Origin: Jimgerdemannia flammicorona
Taxonomy: Eukaryota; Mucoromycota; Endogonomycetes; Endogonales; Endogonaceae
DNA length: 38,322 nucleotides
Assembly (NCBI GenBank): GCA_003990745.1
Contig: RBNI01000186.1
Location: 1-38,322 of the forward strand
Direction: 5' to 3'
Made by a program: the position numbers and the translations under genes. Shown in pieces: positions 10,418 through 21,821 of the stretch. Within the stretch, counting starts at the first letter, position 1. Each line of letters opens with the position of its first letter. The notes below the pieces were generated by a model. The model had not been told where the DNA came from, searched no databases, and was given only the letters and a program-made list of their open reading frames with translations.

Positions 10418-11803
10418 TTGACACCTCAACAACAACAACAACTAGTAGAACTTCTCAATAAATATCAAGATATCTTCACTACCAATTATGGCAACCTGTC
10501 ATACAATCCATCATATCACCACAGCATAAATACAGGAAATGCAACATCCATCCAGCAGAAACCCTATAGAATACCCCATCACTTGAAAACATTTGAAAAG
10601 GAGTACATCCAAGAACTCTTAGACAATGGAGTCATCTGACCCTCTACCAGCCCTTGGGCTAGCCCTATACTTATTGTACCGAAAAAAGGAAGATAGAGAC
10701 TCTGTGTGGATTACAGAAAACTCAATTCAGTTACCAAAAAGGATGCCTATCCTCTGCCCAGAATCAATGACCTTTTGGATCAGTTACAAGATACCAGATA
10801 CTTGAGCAGTATGGACCTCTTTGCAGGATTCCATGAGATCTCCATGGACCCCAAAGATATTCAAAAGACAGCCTTTCTTGCTCTAGGACAACTGTTTGAA
10901 TACCTCTGAATGCCCTTTGGACTTTGCAATGCACCCCCCACTTTTCAGAGAATGATGAATTCAGTCTATGCCCTCTTGATCCACTACTGCCTGATTGTAT
11001 ACATAGATGATTCCAATATCTATTCAGCATATATCAAAGAACACCTGTACCACCTGGAGGAATTCTTCAAGCTCATCTGCAAAAACCACTTAAGACTGAA
11101 TATAAAGAAATACGACTTTGGGAAACAGAAACTTGAATTCCTTAGATTTATAGTCTTAAAAAAAAGAACTCATGCAGACCCAAAGAAAACTGAGAAGATC
11201 AACAATTGGCCAGTACCTAAGACCCCAAAGGAAACACTATCATTCCTGATGCTAGTATCCTACTACAGAAGATTTATCAAAGACTTCACCCAAATTGCTG
11301 CCCCAATCGAAATCCTTCTCAAGAAAGTAGTACCATTCAAATGGACAGAATCACAAGAAAAAGCTTTCAAAGAACTCAAGAACTGCATAACTACAGCACT
11401 AATCCTTGTGCGCCCCAATCTACAGAAGCCATTCATCTTGTATACAGATGCTTCTAAAGATGGCCTTGGAGCAGTTCTAGCCCAAGAAGGACCTAATCAA
11501 CAGCACCATGTGATAGCTTATGCAAGCAGAGCTACCAATCAGCAGCAGATGAACTATGGTAGCACCAAACTAGAATGTCTTGCAGTCATATGGGCAGTCA
11601 CCCTGTTCAAGCATTACCTCATCAGAAAAAGGTTCACTCTGATCACAGACCATGCAGCCCTCAAATGGTTATTCAACCACAAGGAATCCACTGGAATCCT
11701 AGCCTGCTGGATCCTTATCCTTCAGGATTACAAAATCACCATCATCCACAAAGCAGAGAAAGCTCACAACAATGTTGATGTACTTTCCTACCAGCCCCAA
11801 TGA
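10418..11803 (+). pseudogene. Ty3 pol: reverse transcriptase and RNase H
   Basis: Copies the genomic RNA into DNA and removes the RNA strand. The N-terminal lead LTPQQQQQLVELLNKYQDIF is typical of Ty3/gypsy RT. Motifs follow in order: SPWASPILIVPKK (near 10655), RLCVDYRKLN, SSMDLFAGFHEI, MPFGLCNAPPTFQRMMN (10910-10960), then the catalytic box VYIDDSNIYS with YIDD at 11000-11011. RNase H: YTDASKDGLGAVLAQ (TDAS at 11444-11455), TKLECLAVIWA, TDHAALKWL, and a C-terminal NNVDVLS. All lie in one frame, broken only by stops at 10637, 10693 and 10907 (TGA, TAG, TGA). From 10910 to 11803 the frame is open for 297 codons. The catalytic Asp residues survive, so inactivation here is by stops. Confidence 0.93.
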
Positions 11804-12870
11804 ACCAGAAAAAGGGTGTCCTGAGGAACTACACTCTAAAGGAAGCTCCTCAGACCATCAAGACACAAGAAGATCTCATCTGTAAAGAACATCAGAAAGC
11901 CCATCAAGAACTGACAAGTACAGAAGACAAGATTCAAAAACTGTATCAACACTGGCCCCACCACAGAACTCAAGTCCAAGATATCATCCAGAAATGTGAC
12001 ACTTGTCAGAAGTACCAAGGAAAGAAGAACTATCAAGCCCCTTTGCAACTGATTCCCCTACCTACTCACATCTTTCAGAGATGGAGAGTAGATGTAATTG
12101 GACCTCTACCAGTTACACTAAGAAGAAACAAATATATTCTTGTATTTGTAGAACATCTGACCAAGTGGCCTGAGGCTTTCTCAATGGAAATCACATATGC
12201 CTTAACCATTGTAGACCTCCTCTATGGACTCACACTCAGATATAGACCCCCAGAAGAACTTATCTCTAACCGAGGCATGGAATTCATCAATAACATAATC
12301 ACAAGTTATACCCGAATTCACAAGATTCACCTCAAAGGACTACTTCATACCACTCTCAGACCAATGGTATGATGGAGAGAATAAACCAGACCATCAAGAA
12401 AGGACTTGCCTGAGTCAATCCAACTAATTGGGACCTCTGCTTATCTGAGATCCTATAGGAAATCTGAAACACCCCTGCAGCCTCAACCAAACAAAAACTA
12501 TTCAAAATGATGTTTGCCAAGAAGACCAGAACTGCTGACCATGAGAATCTCAAAAAACTCCTTAAAAAAGGAGATCAGCTGAGAAATGAAGCCTGAAATC
12601 AGATTATCAAAGCTCAAGAAAGACAAAAGAAGTATTATGACCAGAAGCAGAAAGATCAGAAGATCAAGATTGGTGATCAAGTCCTAGTCTGGAGAAGTAT
12701 TATTGAGACAAACTTTGCTGCCAAGTTGAAACTCAAATGGGAAGGACCTTATCTTGTACACAACATCAGAGAAACTAGCATCTATTTAAGAAGCATAGAT
12801 GGATGAACCCTGAGAACACCAGTATATATCAATTACCTCAAACTATATCTCCCCTCTATACAATAAGCCA
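11800..12870 (+). pseudogene. Ty3 pol: integrase with GPY/F module
   Basis: Inserts the cDNA into the genome. N-terminal zinc-binding HHCC region at 11890-12020 ends in CDTCQKYQ. Catalytic core: first Asp in RVDVIGPLP (codon 12091); the second catalytic Asp is replaced by Asn in ISNRGMEF (codon 12268), consistent with one G-to-A change; the Glu lies in GMMERINQTIK (codon 12375) after a single-base frame change near 12360. The C-terminal part (12560-12850) reads KYYDQKQKDQKIKIGDQVLV and then KLKWEGPYLV, the GPY/F module. There are several stops. No chromodomain follows. Its start overlaps the end of the RNase H frame by four bases, so it is probably a decay frameshift in an originally continuous Pol. 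Confidence 0.88.
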
Positions 12871-13368
12871 AAGGATTATCAGCACCTCCAGACATTAGTC
12901 CTCAGCTCCTTCCAGGCTCTATCAGTTCCCTTACCCCTGTTTTGCCAACTTGAAGGAACCCCAATACAATTGATCCAGAAGCATCAAGTGAACCTTGCCA
13001 TCACCCAAAGATTGTTACAGATCCACCATCTATAGGCCTTCTACAACATCGGACAATTACATAAAGAATAGCTATACATTAGGGGACTAGCTGGCATAAT
13101 ATGCTGGAAAGCAAGAACTGCCAAATGAATCTACACCCTGTATAAATGAAATGTTGGAGCCTTGGTGCAGTCTCACTTCTACCTCAATGATATTCATCAG
13201 ATAAATGAGACCACCTTTCAGAGTATTCTCCAACAAGTAGACATCCTGTTTTCCAAAGGACAAGAAGAAGATCCAGAGTTAGAATGGAGTGACCCTGATA
13301 TAGACAATAAAGATGACAGAACAGGTATAGATGCAGAAGCAGCTTATGCTTATTGGGATGACAACTGA
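12862..13368 (+). pseudogene. Extra 3' coding stretch after integrase
   Basis: A ~165-codon stretch beyond the GPY/F module keeps one frame to the TGA at 13366-13368, interrupted by stops near 13034, 13069, 13123 and 13144. Readable parts: SVPLPLFCQLEGTPIQLIQK, LYIRGLAGIICWKARTAK and, from 13162, VQSHFYLNDIHQINETTFQS with an acidic tail ending AYAYWDDN. The related inverted copy at 16130-16260 preserves the acidic end, so it belongs to the element. No signal peptide or membrane segment suggests an Env. It could be an integrase C-terminal extension or a separate small ORF. Function unknown. Confidence 0.55.
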
Positions 13369-13395
13369 AGAATAGTCTGGGACAGACTATCCTTC

Positions 13396-13409
13396 AGTGG
13401 GGGCTAGTG
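13396..13409 (+). other. Polypurine tract region of Ty3 element
   Basis: The sequence cagtgggggctag lies directly before the 3' LTR and provides the G-rich primer region for plus-strand synthesis. It is conserved, in decayed form, beside the LTR of the inverted copy (near 16128). Confidence 0.55.
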
Positions 13410-13540
13410 TGACAAACCATAAAATGTAGCAATCTCAAAACATAACCAGGTAATGTGAACATTAGTATAGTATAGTAACTAGTAACCATTGCTGTGGAAA
13501 AATGTATAAATAACCAGATAGCCAAAGAAGGAAATAATGT

Positions 13541-13630
13541 GAACAGTGGCTGTCCCCTGGACAGTGGCTGTCCACCAGACAGTGGCTGTCCCCTGGACAG
13601 TGGCTGTCTACCAGGTAGTAGCTGTCCACC
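13541..13630 (+). promoter_or_regulatory. LTR tandem hairpin units, 5 copies
   Basis: Five consecutive 18-bp units (consensus ggacagtggctgtcc plus three bases), each with 6-bp complementary arms. This is exactly 90 bp against 54 bp in the 5' LTR, so the array has changed size by whole units since insertion or during reverse transcription. Confidence 0.7.
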
Positions 13631-13640
13631 CAAAACACAC

Positions 13641-13648
13641 TATAAATA
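13641..13648 (+). promoter_or_regulatory. TATA box candidate in 3' LTR
   Basis: TATAAATA lies 10 bp after the hairpin array. The corresponding 5' LTR position reads CATAAATA. A second TATA-like word (tgtataaatt) is at 13693-13702. Promoter use is inferred. Confidence 0.45.
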
Positions 13649-13720
13649 GCAGATCTATAGTTAGCCAGATAGCAACCAGATAGCAACCACAATGTATAAA
13701 TTACCCCAGAGACAAGAGTG

Positions 13721-13726
13721 AATAAA
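13721..13726 (+). terminator. Polyadenylation signal candidate in LTR
   Basis: AATAAA occurs about 75 bp after the TATA box candidate, and its counterpart at 4930-4935 is conserved. This would put the R region in the first third of the LTR. Confidence 0.4.
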
Positions 13727-14649
13727 CCTCAGTTCAAAATTGAATCCAAAAGCAAAAGACAAGTCTGCCTACCACACTTCGAGAGGAACTCTACAGCCAC
13801 TGCTAGGAGATTGTGAGCTTATTTCCCCACTCCGGTCCACTTTCCAATACAAAGAATGAGTTTGTTTTTGGTTCACTTGCCAGATAAGCCTGAAGATTTG
13901 CTGCCCAAGTTCAAGGAAGAACTTCACCGCCTTTTGAGTAATCAGCCGCTTAAGGAATAAGCCGCCGTTTCCAAGTTATCTGCATTCCCAGTCAAAGCCG
14001 CCGATTCAGGAAAAATCTGCGCCATCGTATTCCCAGTTGAAGCTGCCAATCCAGGAAGAATCCATGCCACCTGAGTTATTTCCCAGAAGCCCGCCGATTC
14101 CAGAGTATCCACATCATCTGCTATTTTCTAGTCATCCATATTCCCAAAAGAGCCTGATTCGCGCCATCCGAGTTATCCGTTGTTCCCAGTGAGCTCAGCA
14201 CAGAAGAAACCATGCCAGTATAATTCCCAGTGAGCCAAATCGAGTTGTCCACCAAATCCACATAAGGAGAACCACTAAATTGCCAGACTGTCACACACAA
14301 GGAGATCGTCGCGCTATATAAGAGATCATCATGCCAGAAATCACATACTTTTGGAGATTGCCTTACTACACAAAATTGTGGCATTCTCAGTTGACCTGAA
14401 TAAGGAACCTGTTCATGCTACACACAAATTGACCACCACCCAAGAAGGAAACCGCTCACACAAAACTGCCACTACACCCAAGAACCTGTCTCAGAAAGGA
14501 AACTGCTCACACAGTATCCAGATCTTGACTATTATACTGCTAAACACCAAGAACATTTTGTTGCTTTTGACTAAGTAACTGAGGGCTCAAGCCAAACTAC
14601 CTCAACCCCAAACCTTATAATTTGCCTCCATTGAGCCAGACATATTACA

Positions 14650-14904
14650 ATATATATATATAGTAGTTTTTAATATCTTTTATATTATTTAGAATATATA
14701 CTATAATATATTATCTTACTATAATAAGAATGATGATTCTAACTTATCAATTATAATATATTGACCCCAAAAACTAAAAACCAGTATAGATCTTTTTTAT
14801 ATTGAAACATTGACACAGATAAAGCTTATTGAATATGTATCTATATATATATATAATAAGAAATACTGATAGCATAAAATGCTTAAAATCTGCATATATT
14901 ATAC
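14650..14904. other. A/T-rich spacer between inverted Ty3 copies
   Basis: 255 bp, mostly A/T with TATA repeats. No feature is recognised. It separates the 3' LTR of the plus-strand Ty3 element from the decayed LTR of the minus-strand copy. Confidence 0.5.
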
Positions 14905-16120
14905 TATAATGTACCAGCTCAATAGAGTTAAATTATAAGTTTAGAAATACTATATAGTTGACTTGAGCCCTTAGTTACTTTTTCAAAAAGTATTAAAATA
15001 TTCTATAATTTCTAATATTAGTATTTAGCAGTATAATAGTCAAATTAGGGTAAAATAGCCAATTCTAATGAATTTCTAATTTGGATAGTTCTTAGGTATA
15101 TAGGAAATTTATATATAGTATGAGTAGTTTCCTTATTCAATTTTTACATAATAATCTCTATATAATATAAGTGGGTTTCTTATGTGATTGCTATATAATA
15201 ATTGTTTCTCTCAAATGTATATAATTTTCTAATATAATGGTTATAGCATCATATAACAAATTTGGCAGTATTTTTTAATAAGTAATAGTTTGGTAATTTT
15301 GATAGATAACTTGGTTTGATATAGATTTTTGAGCAAAGTTATATCAAAGACTGGCTTCATTTATATAAGATTATATTGAGGAACTAACTTTACTTTAACA
15401 TTGCATCAGATAGACTGGCTTTGTATTGGAAATGTAGGTGGACTTTCTTTTAAATAGTAATAGATTTCACTTTTTGATAAAGTTATATCAAAGACTACTT
15501 CATTTATATATAGTTATATTGAGAGATTAACTTCACAACAAAGATATATCAGATAGACTGACTTTGTGGTGAGATATAAACAGACTTTTTGAAAATAGCA
15601 ACTCTTCTCTTCTTTGTATTAAAAAGTGGACCAAAGTGTAAATCAGATGTCAAGCTCACAATCTCCTAAAAGTGGCTTTAGAGTGAGTATTTCTCCTAAG
15701 TGTTGTAATATTTTCCTTTAGAATTAAGTGGCTTTTGGCAGACATATCTCTCAAAGTATAGTAGACAGACTTATTTTTTACTTTTAGATTCTATTTTAGA
15801 CTAAGATTGATTCACACTTATCTCTATAGTATTTTATATAAGATAATTGCTATCTAGTTGCTATATAACTAACTATAGTATATATAGTAATACTATTTAG
15901 GGAAAAGAGTGACAGGGTGTATCTATTATATATAGGTATATTTAGTAGATATAGATATAGCAGATAGATACAGATATATTCTAAGGATATAAATCAATAA
16001 ATCTGATTTAGGGTCTTAGCTAATTATAAGTAGTGATATATATAAGTAACTAAGTATATATGAGTAACTATATTATGTTAAGTATTCATATTATTTAGCT
16101 ATACTATATTATTCACTTAA
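14905..16120 (-). repeat. Decayed Ty3 LTR, inverted
   Basis: About 1.2 kb, collinear with the reverse complement of 13410-14649. The end 'tataatgtaccagctcaat' corresponds to LTR 3' terminal sequence, and 'attcacttaatacattag' near 16111-16128 corresponds to the LTR start plus purine tract. The exact inner boundary is uncertain by about 10 bp. Confidence 0.75.
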
Positions 16121-18390
16121 TACATTAGTCTCCACTAAAGGATAATCTGTCTCCAGTCTGTTTTTTAGTCATTATTATAGTATTTATAAGCATCTTCAGT
16201 ATCTGTACCTATGTAATCATCTTCTTCAGGATCTGAATCACTTCATTCTAGTAGTTCTTCTTCTTTCTAAGGGAAAAGAACTTTAAATACTCAGATAGGT
16301 GAGTATGATTATCTTTTCTAAGTTGTTTAGAGTAAACTGGGCCCAGATCAGAACTATAATATTCTATTTGTAGATTGTATTGATTCTGTCAGCAGCAATA
16401 GTATTCCTCTAGAACAGACTAGTAGTGTTACAAATATAGGTCTATTCTGAGACTAGAAGGTTATACTCTAGTTAGTCAATTATATAGTAAGTCTGTAGTT
16501 AGTGAATCTGTAGTAGATATTCTATCAGAGTAAGGTTTTCTTAGTATATCTAAATCTGTTAAAGATAGATTCTATTAGTTTCTTGAAACTTGAGTAAGAG
16601 AACTGATAGAGCTTAGAAAAAACTGAGGACTAGGATCTGAAGATACTGATCAATTCTCAGATTTATAGTATAGAGAGAGATATAGCTTGAGATGATTGAT
16701 ATATACTATGTAGTATCTTCAGAGTTTATCTAACTATACTTCTTAAGTAGATGCTAGTGTCTCTGATAATATATATAAGATAAGATTCTTCCCATTTGAG
16801 CTCTTGTTGAACAGTAACATTTGTTTCTATTTAGCTTTTCTAAACTAGTACTTGATCTCTAATTCTGATCTTTTATTCCTTCTGCTTCTAGTTATAGTAC
16901 TTCTTATCTATCTTAAACTTTGATTATCTGAGCCTGGGATTAATTGTATATTTATTCTATCTTTTTGAAGAGGTCTCTAAGATTCTTATAATTAGCAGTT
17001 CAGATTCTTTTGGCTAATATTATCTTGAATAGCTTTTGTTTGATAGAGATAGCAAGGGTGTTCAAAATTTTTCATAAGATTTCAGATAAGCAGAGATCTC
17101 AGTTAGTAGGATTAACTTTGATAAGTTCTTTCTTAATAGTCTATTCATTCTATCATATCATTAGTTTGGTAGTAGTATGATATAGTTTGTTTAAGATAGA
17201 TCTTGTAAATTCAAACCTAAATTATTGATAAATTCTGTACCTCAGTCAGAAATAAGTTCTTCTGAGAGTTCATATCTGATTGTAAGGCTATGGAGGAGAC
17301 TAACAATTGTTAAGATATTAGTAATTTCCATTGAGAAAGCTTCAGATCATTTAGTCAGATATTCTAAAAATACTAGGATATACTTATTTCTTTTTGATAT
17401 AACTGGCTGAAGTTTAATACTATCTACTTCTCAAAGCTATTATCTAGTAGTAGAATTGGTTGTAGTAGTGCTTGATAGTTCTTCTCTTAGTACTTCTAAC
17501 AGATATCACATTTTTTGAGTATATCTCTAACTTGTATTCTGAGGTTAGACCAATGTTTATATGTTATTTATAGTTTTTTTTCTATATTTGCTTTTCTTTG
17601 ATAGGTTTTCCAGTGTTCTTTTCAAAAGAGATCTTCTTGTGTTTTGATAGTCAAAGGAGCTTCCTTTAGAGTATAGTTTCTTAATACACCCTTCTCTTAG
17701 TCTATTAGAGTTGGCAGAAATGTATATCAATATTATTGTGAGCTTTTTCTGCTTTATGAATAATAGTGATTTTGTAATTCTGTAAGATAAGAATTCAGTG
17801 AGCAAAGATTCTAGTAGGTTTCTTATAGTTAAATAACTATTTGAGAGTAGTATCAGCTATCAGAGTAAATCTTTTTCTAATAAGATAGTGCTTAAACAGA
17901 GTAACTGCCTATATAACTTTAAGGTATTTCAGTTTAGGGTTACTATAATTGATTTATGCTAGTTAGTGACTCAGCTTATATAAGCTATCATATAGTTCTA
18001 TTGATCAGATTTTCTTTGGCTAGAACTGCTCCAAAACTATTTATAGAATTATCTATATATAAGATAAATAACTTCTATAGATTGGGCTATACAAGAATTA
18101 GTACTATAGTTATATAGTACTTGAGCTCTTTAAAGACTAGTTTATATAGTTTTATTTATTTATATAGTATCTCTTTCTTGAAAAGGATTCAGATTGAGGT
18201 AGTGATTTGGATAAAGTTCTTAATAAATCTTCTATAGAAGGACACTAATATTAGGAATAATAGTGCTTCTTTTGAGATCTTAATTACTGCTCAGTTATTG
18301 ATCTTTTTAGTTTTCTTTAGATCTATATGAGTTTCTTCTTTTGAATCTTAAATTTAAGGTATTTAAGTTTCTGTTTTCCAAAGTAGCTAT
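14905..18390 (-). mobile_element. Decayed, truncated inverted Ty3 copy
   Basis: The reverse complement follows the plus-strand Ty3 element from mid-RT to the 3' LTR. Anchors: 'gacttgagcccttagttac' (14950) matches the LTR 'actgggggctcaag' region; 'ttagcagtataatagtca' (about 15035) matches its LTR counterpart; 16126-16260 matches the 3' extra ORF and purine tract; 17690-17790 matches the RNase H end (KAEKAHNN region); 18340-18385 matches 11110-11150 in RT. Decay is heavy, almost all toward A/T. The copy breaks off at the copia relic LTR at 18391, and the 5' half of the element is absent. LTR extent is about 14905-16120. Confidence 0.8.
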
Positions 18391-18556
18391 TGTAAATATA
18401 GTGTAGATATTGGAGAAAGGGAGAAGAGAAAAAGAGTATTTGTTTATTATTTCCGATAGTATATATTTATATATCAAGTGATATTACTCAAAAATAATAT
18501 GGTTATATATATATAAGTCATATTATTAAGATGTTAAAATAATAGAAATTTCAATA
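18391..18556 (-). repeat. Relic copia LTR (element 3' end)
   Basis: The reverse complement begins TATTGAAAT after a purine tract and ends with a decayed form of the young LTR terminus. About 166 bp against 153 bp in the young copy. Confidence 0.65.
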
Positions 18557-19148
18557 CTTCTGCTCTATGAGATAATATGCAAGAATATAATATAAGCAGA
18601 AATATAATATAACTAAGTAATAACTGTAAAATAACTATAAATATAGTAAAAGAATACTATCTATCTATACTAAATATATAAGAAATAGTAGTAAAAATAA
18701 TGAATATAGATAGATCTTAATTGTAGAAAATCTCAGATATAGAAGAAGAAAGAAAGAATATTACATTATAATATTTGAAGAGAGAGAGGTGTAGAGAGAT
18801 ATATTATATTATTTCTCTGCCTTCTTTTTGTTATAAAATATCCTATGATTATCTATTTCTCATTACTAATATATAGTTTACTATAAGACTTATTTCTTTA
18901 CTATATTGTTTAAATTTAGATTCTAAAAGAGCATTGAAGAGTAAGTCTGCAATTATATACTCTATGGAGATATATTCTAAGTATATAGTCTCATTTTTTA
19001 TATACTCTCTTATATAATAGTATATACTTTATTTTAGATTAATATATAGGATTCTTTGCTATATTAAATATTTTAGTTATTCTAATAGATATATGTATAT
19101 AGAGTTTTGTTTCTGATCAAAGTCTAGCTTCTTTGGTTATTTTTATAG

Positions 19149-20300
19149 CTAAAGAACTTTCTTTATTATAGTAAAAAGGGCTTTATATTTACCCTGAGTA
19201 AAAGAAGTTACTATAGAGAACTGTATGTACTTATTATGAAACAATAAACTTATTGTCAATATGAAAGAGGTTTCCAGATATGTAGGTTGATAATTATCTA
19301 AGTCTCTGATCCAATCAGTATTATATATACTGAATAGTTGTATACTATTATTCTTATTATTACTAATTCTGCTCAATTTGCTAAGATTGAGTATATAGTA
19401 TGTTATATCTTTATAATTTTAGAAAATTCTTTTAATAGTACTCAAATGTAAATTATTATAGAATAATAAGTACTGTACAATCTTATTTATAGTATATAAA
19501 ATATCAGGCCTCATTTCTAATATAAGATATATGAGAGAATTAACTGCTTATTAATATGAAATATTAGTATAGTTTTTCTCTAATATAGTATCAGACTTTT
19601 TTAACTTTATCAAGTTTCTATATGGGTGTTTACTGGCTTATTTACTTATATTGAATTATTTAAAGATAACTTATATATATATAAGCTAACTATAAGAGAT
19701 ATATAGTAGATATATCTCTATTATATATAATAAATATTCTCAAAAGAAAGTATGTATCTCTTATATTGATCATCTTGAATTTCTTATACAGGTCTTTTTT
19801 AACTCCACTAAGTCTGTTCTTTATCATAATAATAATTATATTATCAACTAAAATATCAATAAAAGTCATTTTATTGGTATAGTATTGAATATATATATAT
19901 ATAGTTATTTACTTCACAATATATAAAGCTATTATTAAAGAGATATTTATCAATTTTAAATTCTATAAATAGACTACTTGCTAATGTTATATACATATAT
20001 AATTCTTTATATAGTTTATATATTAGGTCATTCTAGCTATCATATCCTTGTAGCTAATAAATGAATAATTCTATATCTATATTACCATTGAAAAAAGTCA
20101 TCTTTACATCTATCTGATAGATCTTCAGATTATATAAAAAGCTGCTAATTGCAAAAAATATTCTTAGCAATATAATCTTAAATATAGGCAAAAATGTCTT
20201 ATCATAGTTAATACTATAATTTTGCAAATAACTCTTAGTAATGAAATATACCATATATTGCTCTATACTCTATTGTTCTTGTGCTTAATCTTATATACCC
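19149..20300 (-). pseudogene. Copia RT and RNase H relic
   Basis: Minus-strand remnant of copia Pol. At 20054-20254 the frame reads NYSINYDKTFLPIFKIILLR then KIYQIDVKMTFFNGNIDIEL, which aligns with the copia RT core (young copy: GVDYDETFSPVFKLTLLRIL and QMDVKTVFLNGDIETELY). At 19149-19376 it reads NTDWIRDLDNYQPTYLETSF, matching the RNase H DADWAGDLDDRRST region. Asp-to-Asn and other changes fit G-to-A/C-to-T decay. Not functional. Confidence 0.8.
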
Positions 20301-21216
20301 AATATGATGCAATTGCTTGATAGTTTGGCAGAAGAGGTGTTAGATCTCATATATCAATCTCAATAAGTAAATTATACTATTTATCATAGCTTACTTCTAT
20401 ATCTTATTATCAGAAGAAGTTATTACTTCATTATACATACTTGACTCATTAGAATTTATAATAAAAGTATACTCATATGTCTTAGTATAGCTTATATAGT
20501 TCTTGTTTGAGATATCTTTAGTATAGCTTAATAACTTCTAAAATAGATATGGGTTTCTATAAATATTGAATTACTTTTGCTTGCTCTTTATAGAGAACTT
20601 CTCATTATAGTTAGAGATTCAACCATTCTTGATTTTCATTATTCTTGGCTCAGAAACTCTAGCTTATATAGTGGATAATTTTTAACTAACTATATTTGAA
20701 AAATATTTTTCTTTATTAATAAGATATTAGTAAAGGTTCTAATAGATATATCTATGTGATATTTCTAATTTCCTTTTTTATTGAACTGTATATCATATAA
20801 GATTACTATATAATATTTGTATAGATCTCAAAATTAATATATATATCTTACTAAAATATCAATGAAATATATACTTGCTGACTTTTGGCTTAAACTTATA
20901 CAGATTAGTATTGCTTTATTAAGAATATATATATATATTATAATTATCTAAATATATAAATACAATATGTCAGACTTTATTCTATTTTATAAATCTTAAA
21001 GAGTAAGATTATAATTATTTCTGAAATACTTATTATTATTTTCAGATTTCTTATGATATATTAGTTACATATATATACTATTATATCAATGGCTTTAGCT
21101 CAATAAGAATATAATAATTTAGCTACATTATATCATTCTTACTATTTTTATACCATATAGTTAAATTGCTTAGTTATACTATTCTGCTATAGTATATATA
21201 ATACTATTGGCTAATG

Positions 21217-21370
21217 AGTTGTAGAATACTTGAAAGACAGATGAAGAGAAGCAGGAATTGTTTATTAATAGCTTATATACTTTTATATATATTGATGATA
21301 TTTATATAATAATATAGTTAGGCTATAACTGTACTACTATATATCAAGTTACTATAACTAAGATATTACA
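21217..21370 (-). repeat. Relic copia LTR (element 5' end)
   Basis: The reverse complement is collinear with the young copia LTR: 'cttgatatatagtagtacag' corresponds to 'ctcgatatatggtggcacag', and 'ttaataaacaattcctgctt' corresponds to 'agcaataaacactttgctt'. Nearly every difference is a change to A or T. Confidence 0.7.
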
Positions 21371-21385
21371 ATTCTTATGCTAAAT

Positions 21386-21821
21386 GAGATATGAATCTCA
21401 GAATATACAAATAAAAGAACTGAGTAAACTAAATATAACCAACTGGATGCTATTTAGATGACTAAAAAAGCTCAAAATTCTCTGCTTATAAGTATAAATA
21501 TAGATAAAGAATATAGTAGAAGATTAGCAATATAGATTCAGATCCATTTATAAATAAAGAGACATATGCAATATTAGAGATATATATATATAATATACAA
21601 GATATGGTAGAGGGGACTTCTTTTGCTCAAGTCAAATAGACTGAGCTAAGTCATACTAGCATCCTTATGCAAAAAGCAATATGTTTTCAAGTTTTTACAT
21701 CACATACTCAGGTGTACCAGGTGTAGCAGAGGTCAGGCTTCCAGTTACAGCAAGTTTTATCAATTTCCAATTATTTTTGAGTGAATGGTGAGCTAAAGAT
21801 CATCTGGCTCCAAGCATTTTG
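21386..21821. other. Unassigned sequence before hAT element
   Basis: 21386-21600 is A/T-rich and decayed; 21600-21821 is more balanced in composition. No motif is recognised. It does not match the LINE sequence on the other side of the hAT element, so this flank and the right flank are not halves of one interrupted site. Confidence 0.4.

Larger units (their letters stand above)
4655..14649 (+). mobile_element. Ty3/gypsy LTR retrotransposon with dUTPase
   Basis: A complete but inactive element of about 10.0 kb. Two ~1.2-kb LTRs begin TGACAAACC and end ATTACA. Internally the order is primer-binding site, gag with a CCHC knuckle, protease, Cys-rich linker, dUTPase, an unassigned segment, RT, RNase H, integrase with GPY/F module, an extra 3' coding stretch and a purine-rich tract. 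RT-RNase H-IN order is that of Ty3/gypsy. No chromodomain is visible. Length exceeds the usual 5-7 kb because of long LTRs and extra coding sequence. Coding frames are broken by several single-base shifts and many TGA/TAA/TAG codons at former Arg/Gln positions. The five bases outside each LTR (tatta and atata) do not match, so no target duplication is claimed. Confidence 0.9.
13410..14649 (+). repeat. Ty3 element 3' LTR
   Basis: 1,240 bp, about 47 bp longer than the 5' LTR. Most of the excess comes from two additional 18-bp hairpin units. CpG-containing words are better kept than in the 5' LTR. It is followed by an A/T-rich spacer and then an inverted relic LTR of the same family. Confidence 0.9.
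18391..21385 (-). mobile_element. Decayed inverted Ty1/copia relic
   Basis: A minus-strand relic about 3 kb long bounded by short LTRs related to those of the young copia element. At 18551-18567 the minus strand reads GAGCAGAAGTATTGAAA, matching the young element's GAGCGGGAG purine tract plus TATTGAAA LTR start. Internally, in reversed order, RNase H (about 19149-19500), RT (19500-20300) and integrase-like remnants (20300-21100) can be traced. It is shorter than the 5.1-kb young copy, so gag and other parts are deleted or unreadable. Its left LTR abuts the truncated Ty3 relic. Confidence 0.75.

Noticed and set aside
12560..12890. Chromodomain at the integrase C-terminus of the Ty3 element
   Set aside because: Only the GPY/F module is visible; the following sequence lacks the aromatic cage pattern of a chromodomain.
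13394..13692. Minus-strand proteins with repeated GQPLS motifs in the LTR
   Set aside because: They are translations of the 18-bp hairpin repeats in a non-coding LTR.
4650..14654. Target-site duplication of the Ty3 element
   Set aside because: The 5-bp flanks tatta and atata differ; A/T-rich similarity is not enough.
14650..21600. Mitochondrial origin of the A/T-rich block
   Set aside because: It contains collinear, transition-mutated copies of the nuclear Ty3 and copia elements found elsewhere in the window, so the A/T richness is explained by decay.
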